A stretch of DNA of 64,000 bases from NCBI RefSeq assembly GCF_024105635.1, contig NZ_WYDQ01000001.1:1984001-2048000 (forward strand), read 5' to 3'. Below are positions 1 to 8,747 of this stretch, piece by piece; positions within the stretch are counted from its first letter, which is position 1; each line of letters starts with the position of its first letter. This DNA comes from Oceanicola sp. 502str15. GTDB taxonomy: Bacteria; Pseudomonadota; Alphaproteobacteria; Rhodobacterales; Rhodobacteraceae. The notes under the pieces are model-generated. The model made no database searches. It was not told the DNA's origin and was given only the letters and a program-made list of their open reading frames with translations. A program made the translations under genes and the position numbers.

Positions 1-2
1 AG

Positions 3-1355
3 GCGCTTTCCGCCGAGGTGATCGACCTCGAGGAAACCGAGGAGGAGCGGGCCGATGCCGCCTTTGAGGCGGAGGAAGACACCAGCGCGACCGACGACTC
101 GCTGGCGGCCTTCTTTGCGCAGGAAGAGGCGCGGGACCGGGCTGACGAGGCGGTTTCTGACGAGGTGGTTGCCGAAGAGGTGGAAGACGCCGAGGTTGTC
201 GACGAGGCCGAGGCGGCGACCGCCGTGGACGACGCCGACGACGAAGAGGATGCCGGCGCGCCCGCAGGGCAGGCGGTGGAAGGGCTGGTTGCCCAGATGG
301 CCGCCGACGCCCAGAACGAAGCCCGCTACGAGGCCGCCCGCACCCGGCGCGACCGCATCGTGGAGAGCGAGCAGGCCGACGACCGCATGGACCGGCTGAT
401 GGACGAGACCGAGGGCAAGCTGGCTGGCCCCGAGATGCAGCGCCGCCGCTCGGCGATTGCCCATCTCAAGGCCGCCGTGGCTGCGACCAAGGCCGAGGGA
501 GAATCGCTTTCGGGGGCCGATGACGAGGCCCGCGTCTATCGCGACGACCTGGCCTCCGTTGTGCGCCCGGGCCGCCGTCAGGAAGACGTGGACAGCGAGG
601 AGATGGGCCAGCCTGTTGCCGAGGAGCCGGAGGAGGTGTCCGGGTTCGAGGAAGAGCTGGAGGCCGAGGCCGAAGTGGGCTTCGAGGTGGCCGAGGAAAC
701 GGCTGAAGAGGCTGTGGAAGAGGTTGCGGAGGAGGCCGAGGTTGTTGGCCTGCACCGCGATGAGGAGGCCGCATCCGAGGACGCTGCCCCGGCGCAGCCT
801 GCCCGCCCGCGCCGCCCCGTGCTGCGCAAGACCGACACCCGCCGCCCGCGCAGCACCACCCCGCTGGTGCTCGTGACCGAGCAGCGCGTGGACGACGGCG
901 AAGCGACCGGTGAGGCCGCAGCCCCGCGCCGCCCGGTGACCCCGGTGCGACCGCGCCGCGTGACCGACCGCACTCTTGATGCCGCGACCGACGAGGCCGC
1001 GCCTTCGGAGGCCAGCGAAATGGTGAAGACCGACGCGGAAGCCTCCGGCATCTTTGCCGATTGCGCCAACTTCGAGGAGTTTGCCGAGAAGATGGGCGCG
1101 CAGGGGCTGGAGGAAATGCTGGAATGCGCGGCGGCCTACTCTTCCTATGTGGAAGGGCGCGGCCACTTCTCGCACCCCCAGATCATGCGCCAGGTGGCCG
1201 AGCTGGAGAGCGTCGAGAGCTTTACCCGCGAGGACAGCCTGCGCAGCTTTGGTCAGCTTCTGCGGCAGGGCAAGATCCGGAAGTTGAGCCGGGGGCAGTT
1301 TACCCTTTCTCAATCTTCTCGGTTTACACAGGAGCAGCGCCGGGCTTCGTCCTGA
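3..1355 (+). CDS. Acidic low-complexity protein, 5' end outside window
   Basis: The frame is open from base 3, before the first possible start (GTG at 18), so the N-terminus is probably missing. The visible 450 residues begin with a long Glu/Ala/Asp-rich stretch, followed by charged helical sequence and a second acidic block. A basic Pro/Arg-rich segment lies near residues 260-320. A compact C-terminal part of about 100 residues starts near FADCANFEEFAEKMG. That end looks folded and carries two Cys; the rest looks disordered. There is no signal peptide or membrane segment. A strong hairpin terminator follows. I do not recognise a named family; a role as a cytoplasmic scaffold is only a guess. 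Confidence 0.7.
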   Translation, partial: ALSAEVIDLEETEEERADAAFEAEEDTSATDDSLAAFFAQEEARDRADEAVSDEVVAEEVEDAEVVDEAEAATAVDDADDEEDAGAPAGQAVEGLVAQMAADAQNEARYEAARTRRDRIVESEQADDRMDRLMDETEGKLAGPEMQRRRSAIAHLKAAVAATKAEGESLSGADDEARVYRDDLASVVRPGRRQEDVDSEEMGQPVAEEPEEVSGFEEELEAEAEVGFEVAEETAEEAVEEVAEEAEVVGLHRDEEAASEDAAPAQPARPRRPVLRKTDTRRPRSTTPLVLVTEQRVDDGEATGEAAAPRRPVTPVRPRRVTDRTLDAATDEAAPSEASEMVKTDAEASGIFADCANFEEFAEKMGAQGLEEMLECAAAYSSYVEGRGHFSHPQIMRQVAELESVESFTREDSLRSFGQLLRQGKIRKLSRGQFTLSQSSRFTQEQRRASS

Positions 1356-1385
1356 TACCGGCGCTGGTCAGGTGACGAGTTTTGG

Positions 1386-1417
1386 CGGGGCGGGCCTTCG
1401 GGCGCGCCCCGTCGTTT
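1386..1417 (+). terminator. Rho-independent terminator with UUCG loop
   Basis: An 11-nt arm at 1386-1396 pairs with 1401-1411 around a TTCG tetraloop, with a single G-G mismatch. A short T-rich run (TCGTTTATT) follows. It lies 30 nt downstream of the acidic protein's stop codon. The remaining bases up to 1621 hold no convincing gene. Confidence 0.75.
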
Positions 1418-1621
1418 ATTGTGCTGGTATGATTTGGTTTTTTCGAGACTTCGGCCTAGCCCTGCGGCGGGCCGGGCGGATCAGACATGCGGGCGAATCG
1501 GCTGCTTCTCGTGGGCTTCGGGATGGCCTGCCCGGCGCGGCCGGTGGGATCGGCCGCGCTCTTTGTGCCTTGGTGGCGCCCCCGCCGGTGGTGCGATGGC
1601 CCGCATCGGCGAGCGGCCTGC

Positions 1622-1837
1622 TCAGGCGTCGGGGTCGTCCTTTCCGACGCCGTAGAACACCTTGCGCACCGGGATCGTCCAGGCGACGCCGAGGATGACG
1701 AAGACCAGCAGTTCGACCAGCAGGGGCAGGTCGGGCAGCAGGCTTGTCAGCCACCAGGCGAAGGCGATGTAGAGCGGCAGCCCCACAAGCAGGATGACCA
1801 GGGACCAGCGCCGCCGTGCCTTGTAGCTGAGTGCCAT
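1622..1837 (-). CDS. DUF2842 family small membrane protein
   Basis: A 71-residue protein that starts MALSYKARRRW. It has two hydrophobic segments: about residues 12-32 (LVILLVGLPLYIAFAWWL) and 38-57 (LLVELLVFVILGVAW). The basic N-terminus followed by two transmembrane helices and a short charged tail fits the DUF2842 family found beside purA in Rhodobacterales. I chose the ATG at 1837 over the longer reading frame because GAGGGGGG sits just upstream and the gene then begins 13 nt after the purA stop. It is likely cotranscribed with purA. The function is unknown. Confidence 0.75.
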   Translation of the reverse strand: MALSYKARRRWSLVILLVGLPLYIAFAWWLTSLLPDLPLLVELLVFVILGVAWTIPVRKVFYGVGKDDPDA

Positions 1838-1850
1838 CGCCCTGCCCCCC

Positions 1851-3143
1851 TCAATCCGCGAAGGGGTCGGTGACGAGGATGGTGTCATCGCGCTCGGGCG
1901 AGGTGGAGAGCAGGGCCACCGGGCAGTCGATCAGCTCCTCGATCCGCTTGACGTATTTGATCGCATTGGCGGGCAGGTCGTTCCAGGAGCGGGCGCCCTC
2001 GGTGCTTTCGGACCAGCCCGGCATTTCCTCGTAGACCGGCGTGCAGCGGGCCTGCTCGTCGGCGGCGGTGGGCAGGTAGTCGAGCTGCTTGCCGTCGAGT
2101 TCGTAGCCGGTGCAGATCTTGAGGGTCTCGAAGCCGTCGAGCACGTCGAGCTTGGTGAGGGAGATGCCGTTCATGCCCGAAATCGCGCAGGTCTGGCGCA
2201 CGAGGCAGGCGTCGAACCAGCCGCAGCGGCGCTTGCGCCCCGTGGTGGTGCCAAACTCGTGGCCACGGGTGCCGAGGCGCTCGCCGTCGGCATCGTGCAG
2301 CTCGGTCGGGAACGGGCCTTCGCCGACGCGGGTGGTGTAGGCCTTGACGATGCCGAGCACGAACTCGACCGCGCCGGGGCCAACGCCGACGCCGGTGGCC
2401 GCCTGACCGGCGATCACGTTGGAGGAGGTGACATAGGGGTAGGTGCCGAAGTCGATATCAAGCAACGCGCCCTGTGCCCCTTCGAAGAGGATGCGTTTGC
2501 CCGCCTTGCGCTTTTCGTTCAGCACCTTCCAGACGGGGGCGGCGAACTCGAGGATTTTCGGTGCGATCTCCTTGAGCTGGGCGATCAGCGCATCGCGGTC
2601 GATCGCCTCGAGCCCCAGGCCGGAGCGCAGCGCGTTGTGGTGCACCAGCGCCCGGTCGACGCGCAGCTCCAGCGTGGGGCCATCGGCCAGATCGGCGACG
2701 CGGATCACCCGGCGGCCGACTTTATCTTCATAGGCCGGGCCGATGCCGCGGCCGGTGGTGCCGATCTTGGCGACCGAGTTCTGGCTTTCGCGCGCCCGGT
2801 CCAGCTCGCCGTGGAAGGGCAGGATGAGCGGGGTGTTCTCGGCGATCATCAGGGTTTCGGGGGTGATCTCCACGCCTTGGGCGCGGATCGTGGCGATCTC
2901 TTTCAGCAGGTGCCAGGGGTCGAGGACCACGCCGTTGCCGATGACCGAGAGCTTGCCCGCACGCACCACGCCCGAGGGCAGCGCGTGCAGCTTGTAGACC
3001 TCGCCGTCGATCACCAGCGTATGGCCCGCGTTGTGCCCGCCCTGGAAGCGGCAGATCACGTCGGCGCGCTCCGAGAGCCAATCGACGATCTTGCCTTTTC
3101 CCTCGTCACCCCACTGGGCGCCGACGACGACAACGTTTGCCAT
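1851..3143 (-). CDS. purA: Adenylosuccinate synthetase PurA
   Basis: It catalyses GTP-dependent condensation of IMP and aspartate to adenylosuccinate, the first committed step to AMP. The 430-residue length matches the family. The N-terminal P-loop GDEGKGK is at residues 12-18, followed by the IMP-binding GGHNAGHT block. The C-terminal part includes VTDPF close to the end. The ATG at 3143 has GGAG about 9 nt upstream; the longer frame adds 55 residues with no family resemblance. The downstream DUF2842 gene follows after 13 nt. A divergent gene is not present: the GNAT gene upstream is on the same strand, 67 nt away. Confidence 0.97.
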   Translation of the reverse strand: MANVVVVGAQWGDEGKGKIVDWLSERADVICRFQGGHNAGHTLVIDGEVYKLHALPSGVVRAGKLSVIGNGVVLDPWHLLKEIATIRAQGVEITPETLMIAENTPLILPFHGELDRARESQNSVAKIGTTGRGIGPAYEDKVGRRVIRVADLADGPTLELRVDRALVHHNALRSGLGLEAIDRDALIAQLKEIAPKILEFAAPVWKVLNEKRKAGKRILFEGAQGALLDIDFGTYPYVTSSNVIAGQAATGVGVGPGAVEFVLGIVKAYTTRVGEGPFPTELHDADGERLGTRGHEFGTTTGRKRRCGWFDACLVRQTCAISGMNGISLTKLDVLDGFETLKICTGYELDGKQLDYLPTAADEQARCTPVYEEMPGWSESTEGARSWNDLPANAIKYVKRIEELIDCPVALLSTSPERDDTILVTDPFAD

Positions 3144-3210
3144 GATGTATCTCCTGCATGGGAAGCCCGCGCCCGTATATCGGGGCGCGCGGCGCGGCGA
3201 AACCGCTATT

Positions 3211-3753
3211 TCAGAGAAGCGCCGAGAGGTCGCGCCAGCTGTAGGCGACTTCGTCGAAACTTTCATCGTGAACGGGCACTCTCTGCTCTTCGAGATATAT
3301 GCCGCCAAGCTTTTCGTAGAAGGCGCGGGCGCGGGTGTTGGCGGACATCACCCAGAGCGTTGCCGGGGCCAGTCCGGCCCTTTGCAGCAGCGCCGCCCCT
3401 GCCGCGAGGAGCGCGCGGCCCCTGCCCTGCCCCTGTGCGCCGGGGGCGATGTAGAGGCATTCGATCTCCCCGGGCCAGTTGGCCTTGTGGCGCTCGGTGC
3501 GCTGGGGGCCGATGCGGATGAAGCCCTCGACCCGGGTGCTTTCGCAGAGCAGCGTGCGGCAGGGGTTGGCGGGGGCCTCCTCCTGCGTCAGCAGGCGCGA
3601 CCAGAGCTCCTGCTTGCGTTCCAGCGTGGTGGTCTCGATCATCGTGGCGGGCACCATGCCGGTGTATGTGGCGTGCCACGCGGCCACCTGCACCCGGGCC
3701 AGCGCGCGGGCATCGCCAAAGCGGGCGGGACGGATGGTGAAGGATCGGGGCAT
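3211..3753 (-). CDS. GNAT family N-acetyltransferase
   Basis: A 180-residue single-domain acetyltransferase. The N-terminus ([22 protein letters not shown]) is typical of GNAT strand 1/helix 1. The acetyl-CoA pyrophosphate-binding signature follows around residues 105-120 ([17 protein letters not shown]). A late [15 protein letters not shown] block corresponds to motif B. The substrate cannot be told from sequence; small-molecule or protein N-termini are both possible. The start ATG at 3753 has no strong ribosome binding site. It reads toward purA on the same strand and could be cotranscribed, with a 67-nt gap. Confidence 0.88.
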   Translation of the reverse strand: MPRSFTIRPARFGDARALARVQVAAWHATYTGMVPATMIETTTLERKQELWSRLLTQEEAPANPCRTLLCESTRVEGFIRIGPQRTERHKANWPGEIECLYIAPGAQGQGRGRALLAAGAALLQRAGLAPATLWVMSANTRARAFYEKLGGIYLEEQRVPVHDESFDEVAYSWRDLSALL

Positions 3754-3840
3754 CGGATGGGGGGCGATCGGGACCGGCAGGGGTTGCGGCAGAGGGATGG
3801 AAGGACTAGATAGCCCGCCGAAACCTCGCGGGAAAGCTCA

Positions 3841-4215
3841 ATGGAAAACGTCCTCCTCATCGTCCACCTGATTCTGGCCCTGGGCCTGATCGGCGTGGTG
3901 CTGCTTCAGCGCTCTGAGGGGGGCATGGGCTCGATGAGTGGCGGCGGTGGCGGTGGCGGCGTGATGAGCGGCCGTGCGGCGGCGACGGCGCTGGCCAAGC
4001 TGACCTGGATCCTTGCCATCGGCTTCATCTGCACCTCGATCGCGCTGACCGTTCTGGCCGCGGCCGATGCCGGCTCGAGCTCGGTGGTGGATCGCATCAT
4101 CGACAGCGGCGACACCTCGGCCCCGGCCGGCGACGGTGCCCTGCCCGCCGGCGAAGACCTGCTTCCGCCGAGCGCGGACGGCGACGCCCCGCTGGTGCCG
4201 CAAGCCGCCGACTGA
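3841..4215 (+). CDS. secG: Preprotein translocase subunit SecG
   Basis: A small inner-membrane component of the SecYEG protein-export channel. The 124 residues show the expected layout: a first transmembrane helix (about residues 3-22, VLLIVHLILALGLIGVVLLQ), the family-typical QRSEGGMGS turn and a Gly-rich cytoplasmic loop with seven consecutive Gly. A second helix lies around 55-77, and the tail is long, acidic and Pro/Gly-rich. The tail extends beyond the minimal SecG length, as is common in alphaproteobacteria. It precedes pyrG in the same direction, separated by a hairpin and about 270 nt. Confidence 0.95.
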   Translation: MENVLLIVHLILALGLIGVVLLQRSEGGMGSMSGGGGGGGVMSGRAAATALAKLTWILAIGFICTSIALTVLAAADAGSSSVVDRIIDSGDTSAPAGDGALPAGEDLLPPSADGDAPLVPQAAD

Positions 4216-4253
4216 GCGACGCGGCTCCACCCGAGCCGCACCACCGACACGAC

Positions 4254-4276
4254 CTCCCTGCCCGCGCGGCGGGGAG
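4254..4276 (+). terminator. Hairpin after secG
   Basis: CTCCCTGCC (4254-4262) pairs with GGCGGGGAG (4268-4276) with one G-T wobble around a five-base loop. The sequence beyond is only moderately T-rich (CCCTTTTCTC some 15 nt later), so termination may be partial. Confidence 0.45.
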
Positions 4277-4332
4277 CCTGACGACAGCCCTTTTCTCTCT
4301 ACCTACAACACGTTGCGTTGACGCGACGAACG

Positions 4333-4347
4333 GCAACATGATGTTGC
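4333..4347. promoter_or_regulatory. Palindrome in the pyrG leader
   Basis: A perfect odd palindrome GCAACATGATGTTGC lies about 140 nt upstream of the pyrG start. It is preceded at about 4308-4317 by a shorter related dyad, CAACACGTTG. The pair could form an operator for an unidentified regulator of pyrG. No known consensus is claimed. Confidence 0.3.
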
Positions 4348-4485
4348 GCAGGGAGTGGACTCTTCCGCGCGAATCTCCTATATCTCAAATCCCGTGATGC
4401 AGCGTGGTTCGAGGCCGCGCTGCGCTGCATTTAAAGGCGCTGCTACAGCGCGAAAAAGGCGCATACACGGGGAGCCCACCACCAC

Positions 4486-6129
4486 ATGGCACGTTTCATT
4501 TTCATCACCGGCGGCGTGGTTTCTTCTCTCGGGAAGGGTCTTGCCTCGGCGGCCATGGGGGCGCTGCTCCAGGCGCGGGGCTACTCGGTGCGGCTGCGCA
4601 AGCTCGACCCCTACCTGAACGTCGATCCGGGCACGATGAGCCCGTTCGAGCATGGCGAGGTGTTCGTGACCGACGATGGCGCCGAGACCGACCTCGACCT
4701 TGGCCATTACGAGCGGTTCACCGGGGTTGCGGCGCGGCAGACGGATTCTGTCAGCTCGGGGCGGATCTATTCCAACGTGTTGGAGAAGGAGCGGCGGGGG
4801 GATTACCTGGGCAAGACCATCCAGGTCATTCCGCACGTCACCAACGAGATCAAGGATTTCATCTCGATCGGCGAGGACGAGGTGGATTTCATGCTCTGCG
4901 AGATCGGCGGCACGGTGGGGGACATCGAGGGGCTGCCGTTCTTCGAGGCGATCCGGCAGTTCGCGCAGGACAAGCCGCGCGGCCAGTGTATTTTCATGCA
5001 TCTCACGCTGCTGCCCTTCATCAAGGCCAGCGGCGAGCTGAAGACCAAGCCGACGCAGCATAGCGTGAAGGAGCTGCGTTCCATCGGCCTTGCGCCGGAT
5101 ATTCTGGTGTGCCGGGGCGAGGGCGCCATTCCGCAGAAGGAGCGCGAGAAGCTGGCGCTGTTCTGCAACGTTCGGCCCGAGGCGGTGATTGCCGCGCCCG
5201 ACCTTGCCAGCATCTACGAGGCGCCGCTGGCCTATCACCGCGAAGGGCTGGATCAGGCGGTGCTCGATGCCTTCCAGATCTCCCCGGCCCCGCGCCCCAA
5301 CCTGACCCGCTGGGAAGACGTCTATGACCGCATCCACCGCACCGATGGCGAGGTGAAGGTGGCGATCGTGGGCAAGTACACCCAGCTCGAGGATGCCTAT
5401 AAATCCATCGCCGAGGCGCTGACCCATGGCGGCATGGCAAACCGGGTGAAGGTGAAGATCGAGTGGGTCGATGCCGAGCTGTTCGACCGCGAAGACGCCG
5501 CGCCGCATCTGGAAGGCTTCCACGCGATCCTGGTGCCCGGCGGCTTTGGCGAGCGCGGCACGGAGGGCAAGATCAAGGCGGCGCAGTTCGCCCGCGAGCG
5601 CAAGGTGCCCTATCTCGGGATCTGCCTTGGGATGCAGATGGCGGTGATCGAGGCGGCGCGCAACCTCGCCGGGCTGGAGAAGGCCGGGAGCGAGGAGTTC
5701 GACCACGAGGCCGGGAAGAAGCGCTTCGAGCCGGTTGTCTACCACCTCAAGGAGTGGGTTCAGGGCAACGAGAAGGTGAAGCGCAAGAAGTCGGATGCCA
5801 AGGGCGGCACCATGCGGCTGGGGGCCTATGACGCGGTGCTGAAGAGCGGCAGCAAGGTGGCCGAGATCTACGGCGGCACGGCAATCGACGAGCGCCACCG
5901 CCACCGCTACGAGGTCGACATTGCCTACAAGGACAAGCTCGAGGAGAGCGGGTTGGCCTTTGCCGGGATGAGCCCCGATGGCCGCCTGCCCGAGATCGTG
6001 GAGGTGAAGGACCATCCGTGGTTCATCGGGGTGCAGTTTCACCCCGAGCTGAAGAGCAAGCCGTTTGCGCCCCACCCGCTGTTTGCCGACTTCGTGCGCG
6101 CGGCGGTGGAGAACTCGCGGCTGGTTTGA
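4486..6129 (+). CDS. pyrG: CTP synthase PyrG
   Basis: It makes CTP from UTP using ATP and glutamine. The 547 residues cover both domains. The N-terminal amidoligase begins [18 protein letters not shown] (P-loop-like [10 protein letters not shown]). The C-terminal class I glutamine amidotransferase has the nucleophile Cys in YLGICLGMQ and the His/Glu pair in VQFHPEL. The length is normal for the family. The downstream TerB-like gene begins 14 nt after the stop with its own AGGAGGGG, so the two are probably one transcript. A 595-residue reading frame antisense to this gene is a shadow. Confidence 0.98.
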   Translation: MARFIFITGGVVSSLGKGLASAAMGALLQARGYSVRLRKLDPYLNVDPGTMSPFEHGEVFVTDDGAETDLDLGHYERFTGVAARQTDSVSSGRIYSNVLEKERRGDYLGKTIQVIPHVTNEIKDFISIGEDEVDFMLCEIGGTVGDIEGLPFFEAIRQFAQDKPRGQCIFMHLTLLPFIKASGELKTKPTQHSVKELRSIGLAPDILVCRGEGAIPQKEREKLALFCNVRPEAVIAAPDLASIYEAPLAYHREGLDQAVLDAFQISPAPRPNLTRWEDVYDRIHRTDGEVKVAIVGKYTQLEDAYKSIAEALTHGGMANRVKVKIEWVDAELFDREDAAPHLEGFHAILVPGGFGERGTEGKIKAAQFARERKVPYLGICLGMQMAVIEAARNLAGLEKAGSEEFDHEAGKKRFEPVVYHLKEWVQGNEKVKRKKSDAKGGTMRLGAYDAVLKSGSKVAEIYGGTAIDERHRHRYEVDIAYKDKLEESGLAFAGMSPDGRLPEIVEVKDHPWFIGVQFHPELKSKPFAPHPLFADFVRAAVENSRLV

Positions 6130-6143
6130 GAGAGGAGGGGCGG

Positions 6144-6587
6144 ATGATTGCAGAGTTTCTTGCAAGGCTGACGGGCACGGCGAAGGCTGAGGATCAGGTG
6201 TTGCCGCCGCTGGATGCGCGCCTCGCGCTGGCGGCCCTGCTGGTGCGGATGGCCAAGAGCGACCACAGCTACCAGGCCAGCGAGATCGGGCTGATCGACA
6301 GGTTCCTGTCGCAGCGCTTCGGGCTGAACGTGGTGGAGGCGGCCAAGCTGCGCGCCACGGCGGAGAAGCTGGAACATCAGGCGCCGGAGACGGAGGTGTT
6401 CACCGGGCTGATCCGCGATGCGGTGAGCTACAACGAGCGGGTCGAGGTGCTGGATGCGCTCTGGCAGGTGGTGATGGCCGACGGCGAGGAAAAGCCGGAG
6501 GAGGCCGAGATGATCGGCTTTGCCGCCGGGGCGCTTGGCGTGGCCGAGGCCGATGCTGCTGCACTCGAGGCCCGCTACATGCCGTAG
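6144..6587 (+). CDS. TerB-like (tellurite-resistance fold) protein, copy 1
   Basis: A 147-residue all-helical soluble protein: MIAEFLARLTG, then LDARLALAALLVRMAKSD and a repeated EE/DG pattern (VVMADGEEKPEEAEMIGFAAGALGV). This is the TerB/DjlA-type domain, which binds metal through acidic residues in characterised members. The start ATG at 6144 follows AGGAGGGG; a longer frame overlaps pyrG and is not credible. It sits 14 nt after pyrG and is followed by a paralogue, so the context gives no clear function. It is not evidence for tellurite resistance by itself, as TerA/C/D are absent here. Confidence 0.8.
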   Translation: MIAEFLARLTGTAKAEDQVLPPLDARLALAALLVRMAKSDHSYQASEIGLIDRFLSQRFGLNVVEAAKLRATAEKLEHQAPETEVFTGLIRDAVSYNERVEVLDALWQVVMADGEEKPEEAEMIGFAAGALGVAEADAAALEARYMP

Positions 6588-6605
6588 GGCGGGACTTGTC
6601 CCGCC
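6588..6605. repeat. GTAGGG-type hairpin abutting the terB-1 stop
   Basis: GGCGGGAC (6588-6595) and GTCCCGCC (6598-6605) form a hairpin directly after, and touching, the TAG stop. A similar GTAGGG-YGGG hairpin follows phaZ near 25972, which suggests a dispersed palindromic family that doubles as a transcription stop. Confidence 0.5.
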
Positions 6606-6660
6606 GCCCGTGCCGGGCGCGCCGCTTGCAGGCCGCGTCCGGACGGCTATATCTGCTGAT

Positions 6661-7101
6661 ATGTTTGCAGATCTCATCAGGCGCCTGACCGGCGAGCAAG
6701 ACACCGCCTCCAGCGACGTTGCCCCGCAGGTGGCCTTTCCGGCCCTGCTGGTGCGGGTGGCCCGCGCCGATGGCGACTATGCCGAGAGCGAGAAGGACAT
6801 GATCCGGGGCATCACTCAGCGCTGGATCGGCGGGTCGCCCTTCGAGGCGGCGGAGGTGGTGCGCGAGGCCGAGGAGCTGGAGGCTAGCGCCTCGGACACG
6901 GTGCGCTTCACCCGGGCGATCAAGGATGCGGTGGCCTATGAGGAGCGCCGCAAGGTGGTCGAGGATATCTGGCGCGTGGTGCTGGCCGACGGGCGGCGCG
7001 ATGCCGAGGAAGATGCGCTGATGCGGCTGGTGGCCAACCTGCTCGGAGTGAACGACCGCGACAGCAACATTGCCCGCAAGGCCGTGGAGGCCGGGGGCTG
7101 A
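6661..7101 (+). CDS. TerB-like protein, copy 2
   Basis: A 146-residue paralogue of the preceding gene. It shares MFADLIRRLTG at the N-terminus, FPALLVRVARADGDY, and the late VVLADGRRDAEEDALMRLVANLLGV block. The acidic DG-x-x-x-EE positions expected of TerB metal-binding domains are kept in both copies. The start ATG at 6661 has only a weak ribosome binding site, but the homology to copy 1 begins here. It ends 3 nt before the next gene, so those two are translationally close. A recent tandem duplication is unlikely given the many substitutions. Confidence 0.78.
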   Translation: MFADLIRRLTGEQDTASSDVAPQVAFPALLVRVARADGDYAESEKDMIRGITQRWIGGSPFEAAEVVREAEELEASASDTVRFTRAIKDAVAYEERRKVVEDIWRVVLADGRRDAEEDALMRLVANLLGVNDRDSNIARKAVEAGG

Positions 7102-7104
7102 GCC

Positions 7105-7851
7105 ATGCTTGAGGCCGCCCTGCCGATGTATCTGCGCCCCGAGACGGCGCCTGCCCTCGATGCGCTCTGGCGGATCATCCGCGAGGGGATCATTGCCCGG
7201 GGCGCCGCGCTGTCCGAGGATCTGCCCGAGACGCTCGCGGCCCCGGAGTCGCTTTGGGATCACTGGCTTTCGCCCGATCTGGTCCTGAGCCAGTCCTGCT
7301 CCCTGCCCTTCCGGGGCCGCCTGCGCGGCAAGGTCGAATACGTCACCACGCTGGACTACGGGCTGCCCGGCTGCCCGCCGGGCCATTACAACTCGGTGAT
7401 AGTCACCCGCATCGGCGCCCGCCCCGAGGGCGTGCTGGCCTACACCTCGCGCAACAGCCAGTCGGGCTGGGCCACGGCGCGGGAGGTGATGGAGGGCGGG
7501 CGGGCCACGGCGCGCGGCCAGATCTCCACCGGCGCGCATTTTGCCTCGGTGGAGGCGGTCGCCGAGGGCCGGGCCGACTGGGCCTGCATCGACGCGCAGA
7601 CATGGGCCATGCTGCGCCGCGCCGAGCCCGTGACCGAGGCGCTGGAGGAGCAGTTTCGCACCGCCCCCACCCCGGGCCTGCCGCTGATCTGCGCGCCCGG
7701 GCAGAATGCCTCGGAAATCGCCGCTGCCGTCGAGGAGGCGGTGCAACTCGCCGATGCGGCCACCCGCGAAACCCTTGGGTTGCAAGGGGCCGTGCGGTTG
7801 GAGCCGGAGGTTTATCTCGACATGCCTATTCCGCAGGCACCTGCCGCCTGA
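7105..7851 (+). CDS. PhnD/SsuA-type substrate-binding fold protein without signal peptide
   Basis: A 248-residue protein with the phosphonate/phosphate-binding (PhnD-like) periplasmic-binding fold: YNSVIVTR, NSQSGWATAREVM, ASVEAVAEGRADWACIDAQTW and ICAPGQNASEI are typical family blocks. Unlike a true transporter subunit it lacks an N-terminal signal peptide; the chain begins MLEAALPMYLRPET. It therefore probably acts in the cytoplasm, perhaps as a ligand sensor or an enzyme-like derivative. It follows terB-2 by 3 nt. The ABC genes downstream are separated by 116 nt and belong to another family, so they are not obvious partners. Confidence 0.75.
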   Translation: MLEAALPMYLRPETAPALDALWRIIREGIIARGAALSEDLPETLAAPESLWDHWLSPDLVLSQSCSLPFRGRLRGKVEYVTTLDYGLPGCPPGHYNSVIVTRIGARPEGVLAYTSRNSQSGWATAREVMEGGRATARGQISTGAHFASVEAVAEGRADWACIDAQTWAMLRRAEPVTEALEEQFRTAPTPGLPLICAPGQNASEIAAAVEEAVQLADAATRETLGLQGAVRLEPEVYLDMPIPQAPAA

Positions 7852-7967
7852 ACGGGCGAACGCTGCGGAAACCGAGGCCCTTCCAACTTGCAATCGCAGC
7901 AATTCTGCGCCCTACTCCGTGCTTGCAACCGGCAAGACGAGGCCTCTCCAATCCCTGTGCTACACAC

Positions 7968-8747
7968 GTGACCAACCCGCATCCCGTCATCGAAATCAGA
8001 GGCTTGCACAAAGCCTACGGCAGCCTTGAGGTGCTCAAGGGCGTTGATATGCGCGCCCGCAAGGGCGAGGTGATCTCGCTCATCGGCTCTTCGGGCTCGG
8101 GCAAATCGACCCTTCTGCGCTGCGCCAACCTTCTGGAAGACAGCCAGCAGGGCGAGATCCTGTTTTCAGGCGAGCCGGTGAAGTGGAAGGGAGAGGGCGG
8201 AGCGCGGCGGCCGGCCGATTCAAAGCAGGTTCTGCGGATCCGCACCAACCTCAGCATGGTGTTTCAGCAGTTCAACCTCTGGTCCCACATGACCATTCTG
8301 CAGAACGTGATGGAAGCGCCGGTGACGGTGCTCAAGCGCGACAAGGCAGAGGTGGAGGCCGCCGCGCGCGGCTATCTCGACAAGGTCGGCATCGGCGACA
8401 AGGCCGATGTTTACCCGGCCCAGCTTTCGGGCGGGCAGCAGCAGCGGGCCGCAATTGCGCGCGCGCTGGCGATGGAGCCCGAGGCGCTGCTGTTCGACGA
8501 GCCGACCTCGGCGCTCGACCCCGAGCTGGAGCAGGAAGTCGTCAAGGTTATCAAGGCTCTGGCCGAAGAAGGCCGGACCATGTTGCTGGTGACGCATGAC
8601 ATGCGGATGGCGCGGGATGTGAGCGACCATGTGCTGTTTCTGCACAAGGGTCTGGTGGAGGAAGAGGGCGCACCGGCGGAGCTGTTCGGCGCCCCGAAAT
8701 CGGAGCGGCTGCGCCAGTTCCTGTCGCATTCCGGCGAGATGGCCTGA
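7968..8747 (+). CDS. Polar amino-acid/amine ABC transporter ATPase
   Basis: A 259-residue ATPase of the HisP/GlnQ type that energises uptake of a polar amino acid or amine. It has Walker A GSSGSGKST, Q-loop VFQQFNLW, signature LSGGQQQR, Walker B LLFDEPTSALD and switch His in VTHD. The insert after the Walker A region (VKWKGEGGARRPADSK) resembles that of basic amino-acid and opine transporters. I chose the GTG at 7968 because homology starts at VIEIRGLHKAYG just after it; the longer frame runs through the preceding gene out of register. It overlaps the next gene by one base (TGATG), so it is the first gene of the transport operon. Confidence 0.92.
   Translation: MTNPHPVIEIRGLHKAYGSLEVLKGVDMRARKGEVISLIGSSGSGKSTLLRCANLLEDSQQGEILFSGEPVKWKGEGGARRPADSKQVLRIRTNLSMVFQQFNLWSHMTILQNVMEAPVTVLKRDKAEVEAAARGYLDKVGIGDKADVYPAQLSGGQQQRAAIARALAMEPEALLFDEPTSALDPELEQEVVKVIKALAEEGRTMLLVTHDMRMARDVSDHVLFLHKGLVEEEGAPAELFGAPKSERLRQFLSHSGEMA

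Noticed and set aside
4378..6165. 595-residue minus-strand open frame over pyrG
   Set aside because: It is fully antisense to a clear CTP synthase, has a His/Leu/Gly-rich shadow composition and matches no family.
6144..7101. Tellurite-resistance operon
   Set aside because: Only TerB-like domains occur; the other ter genes are absent, and TerB domains are widespread in unrelated contexts.
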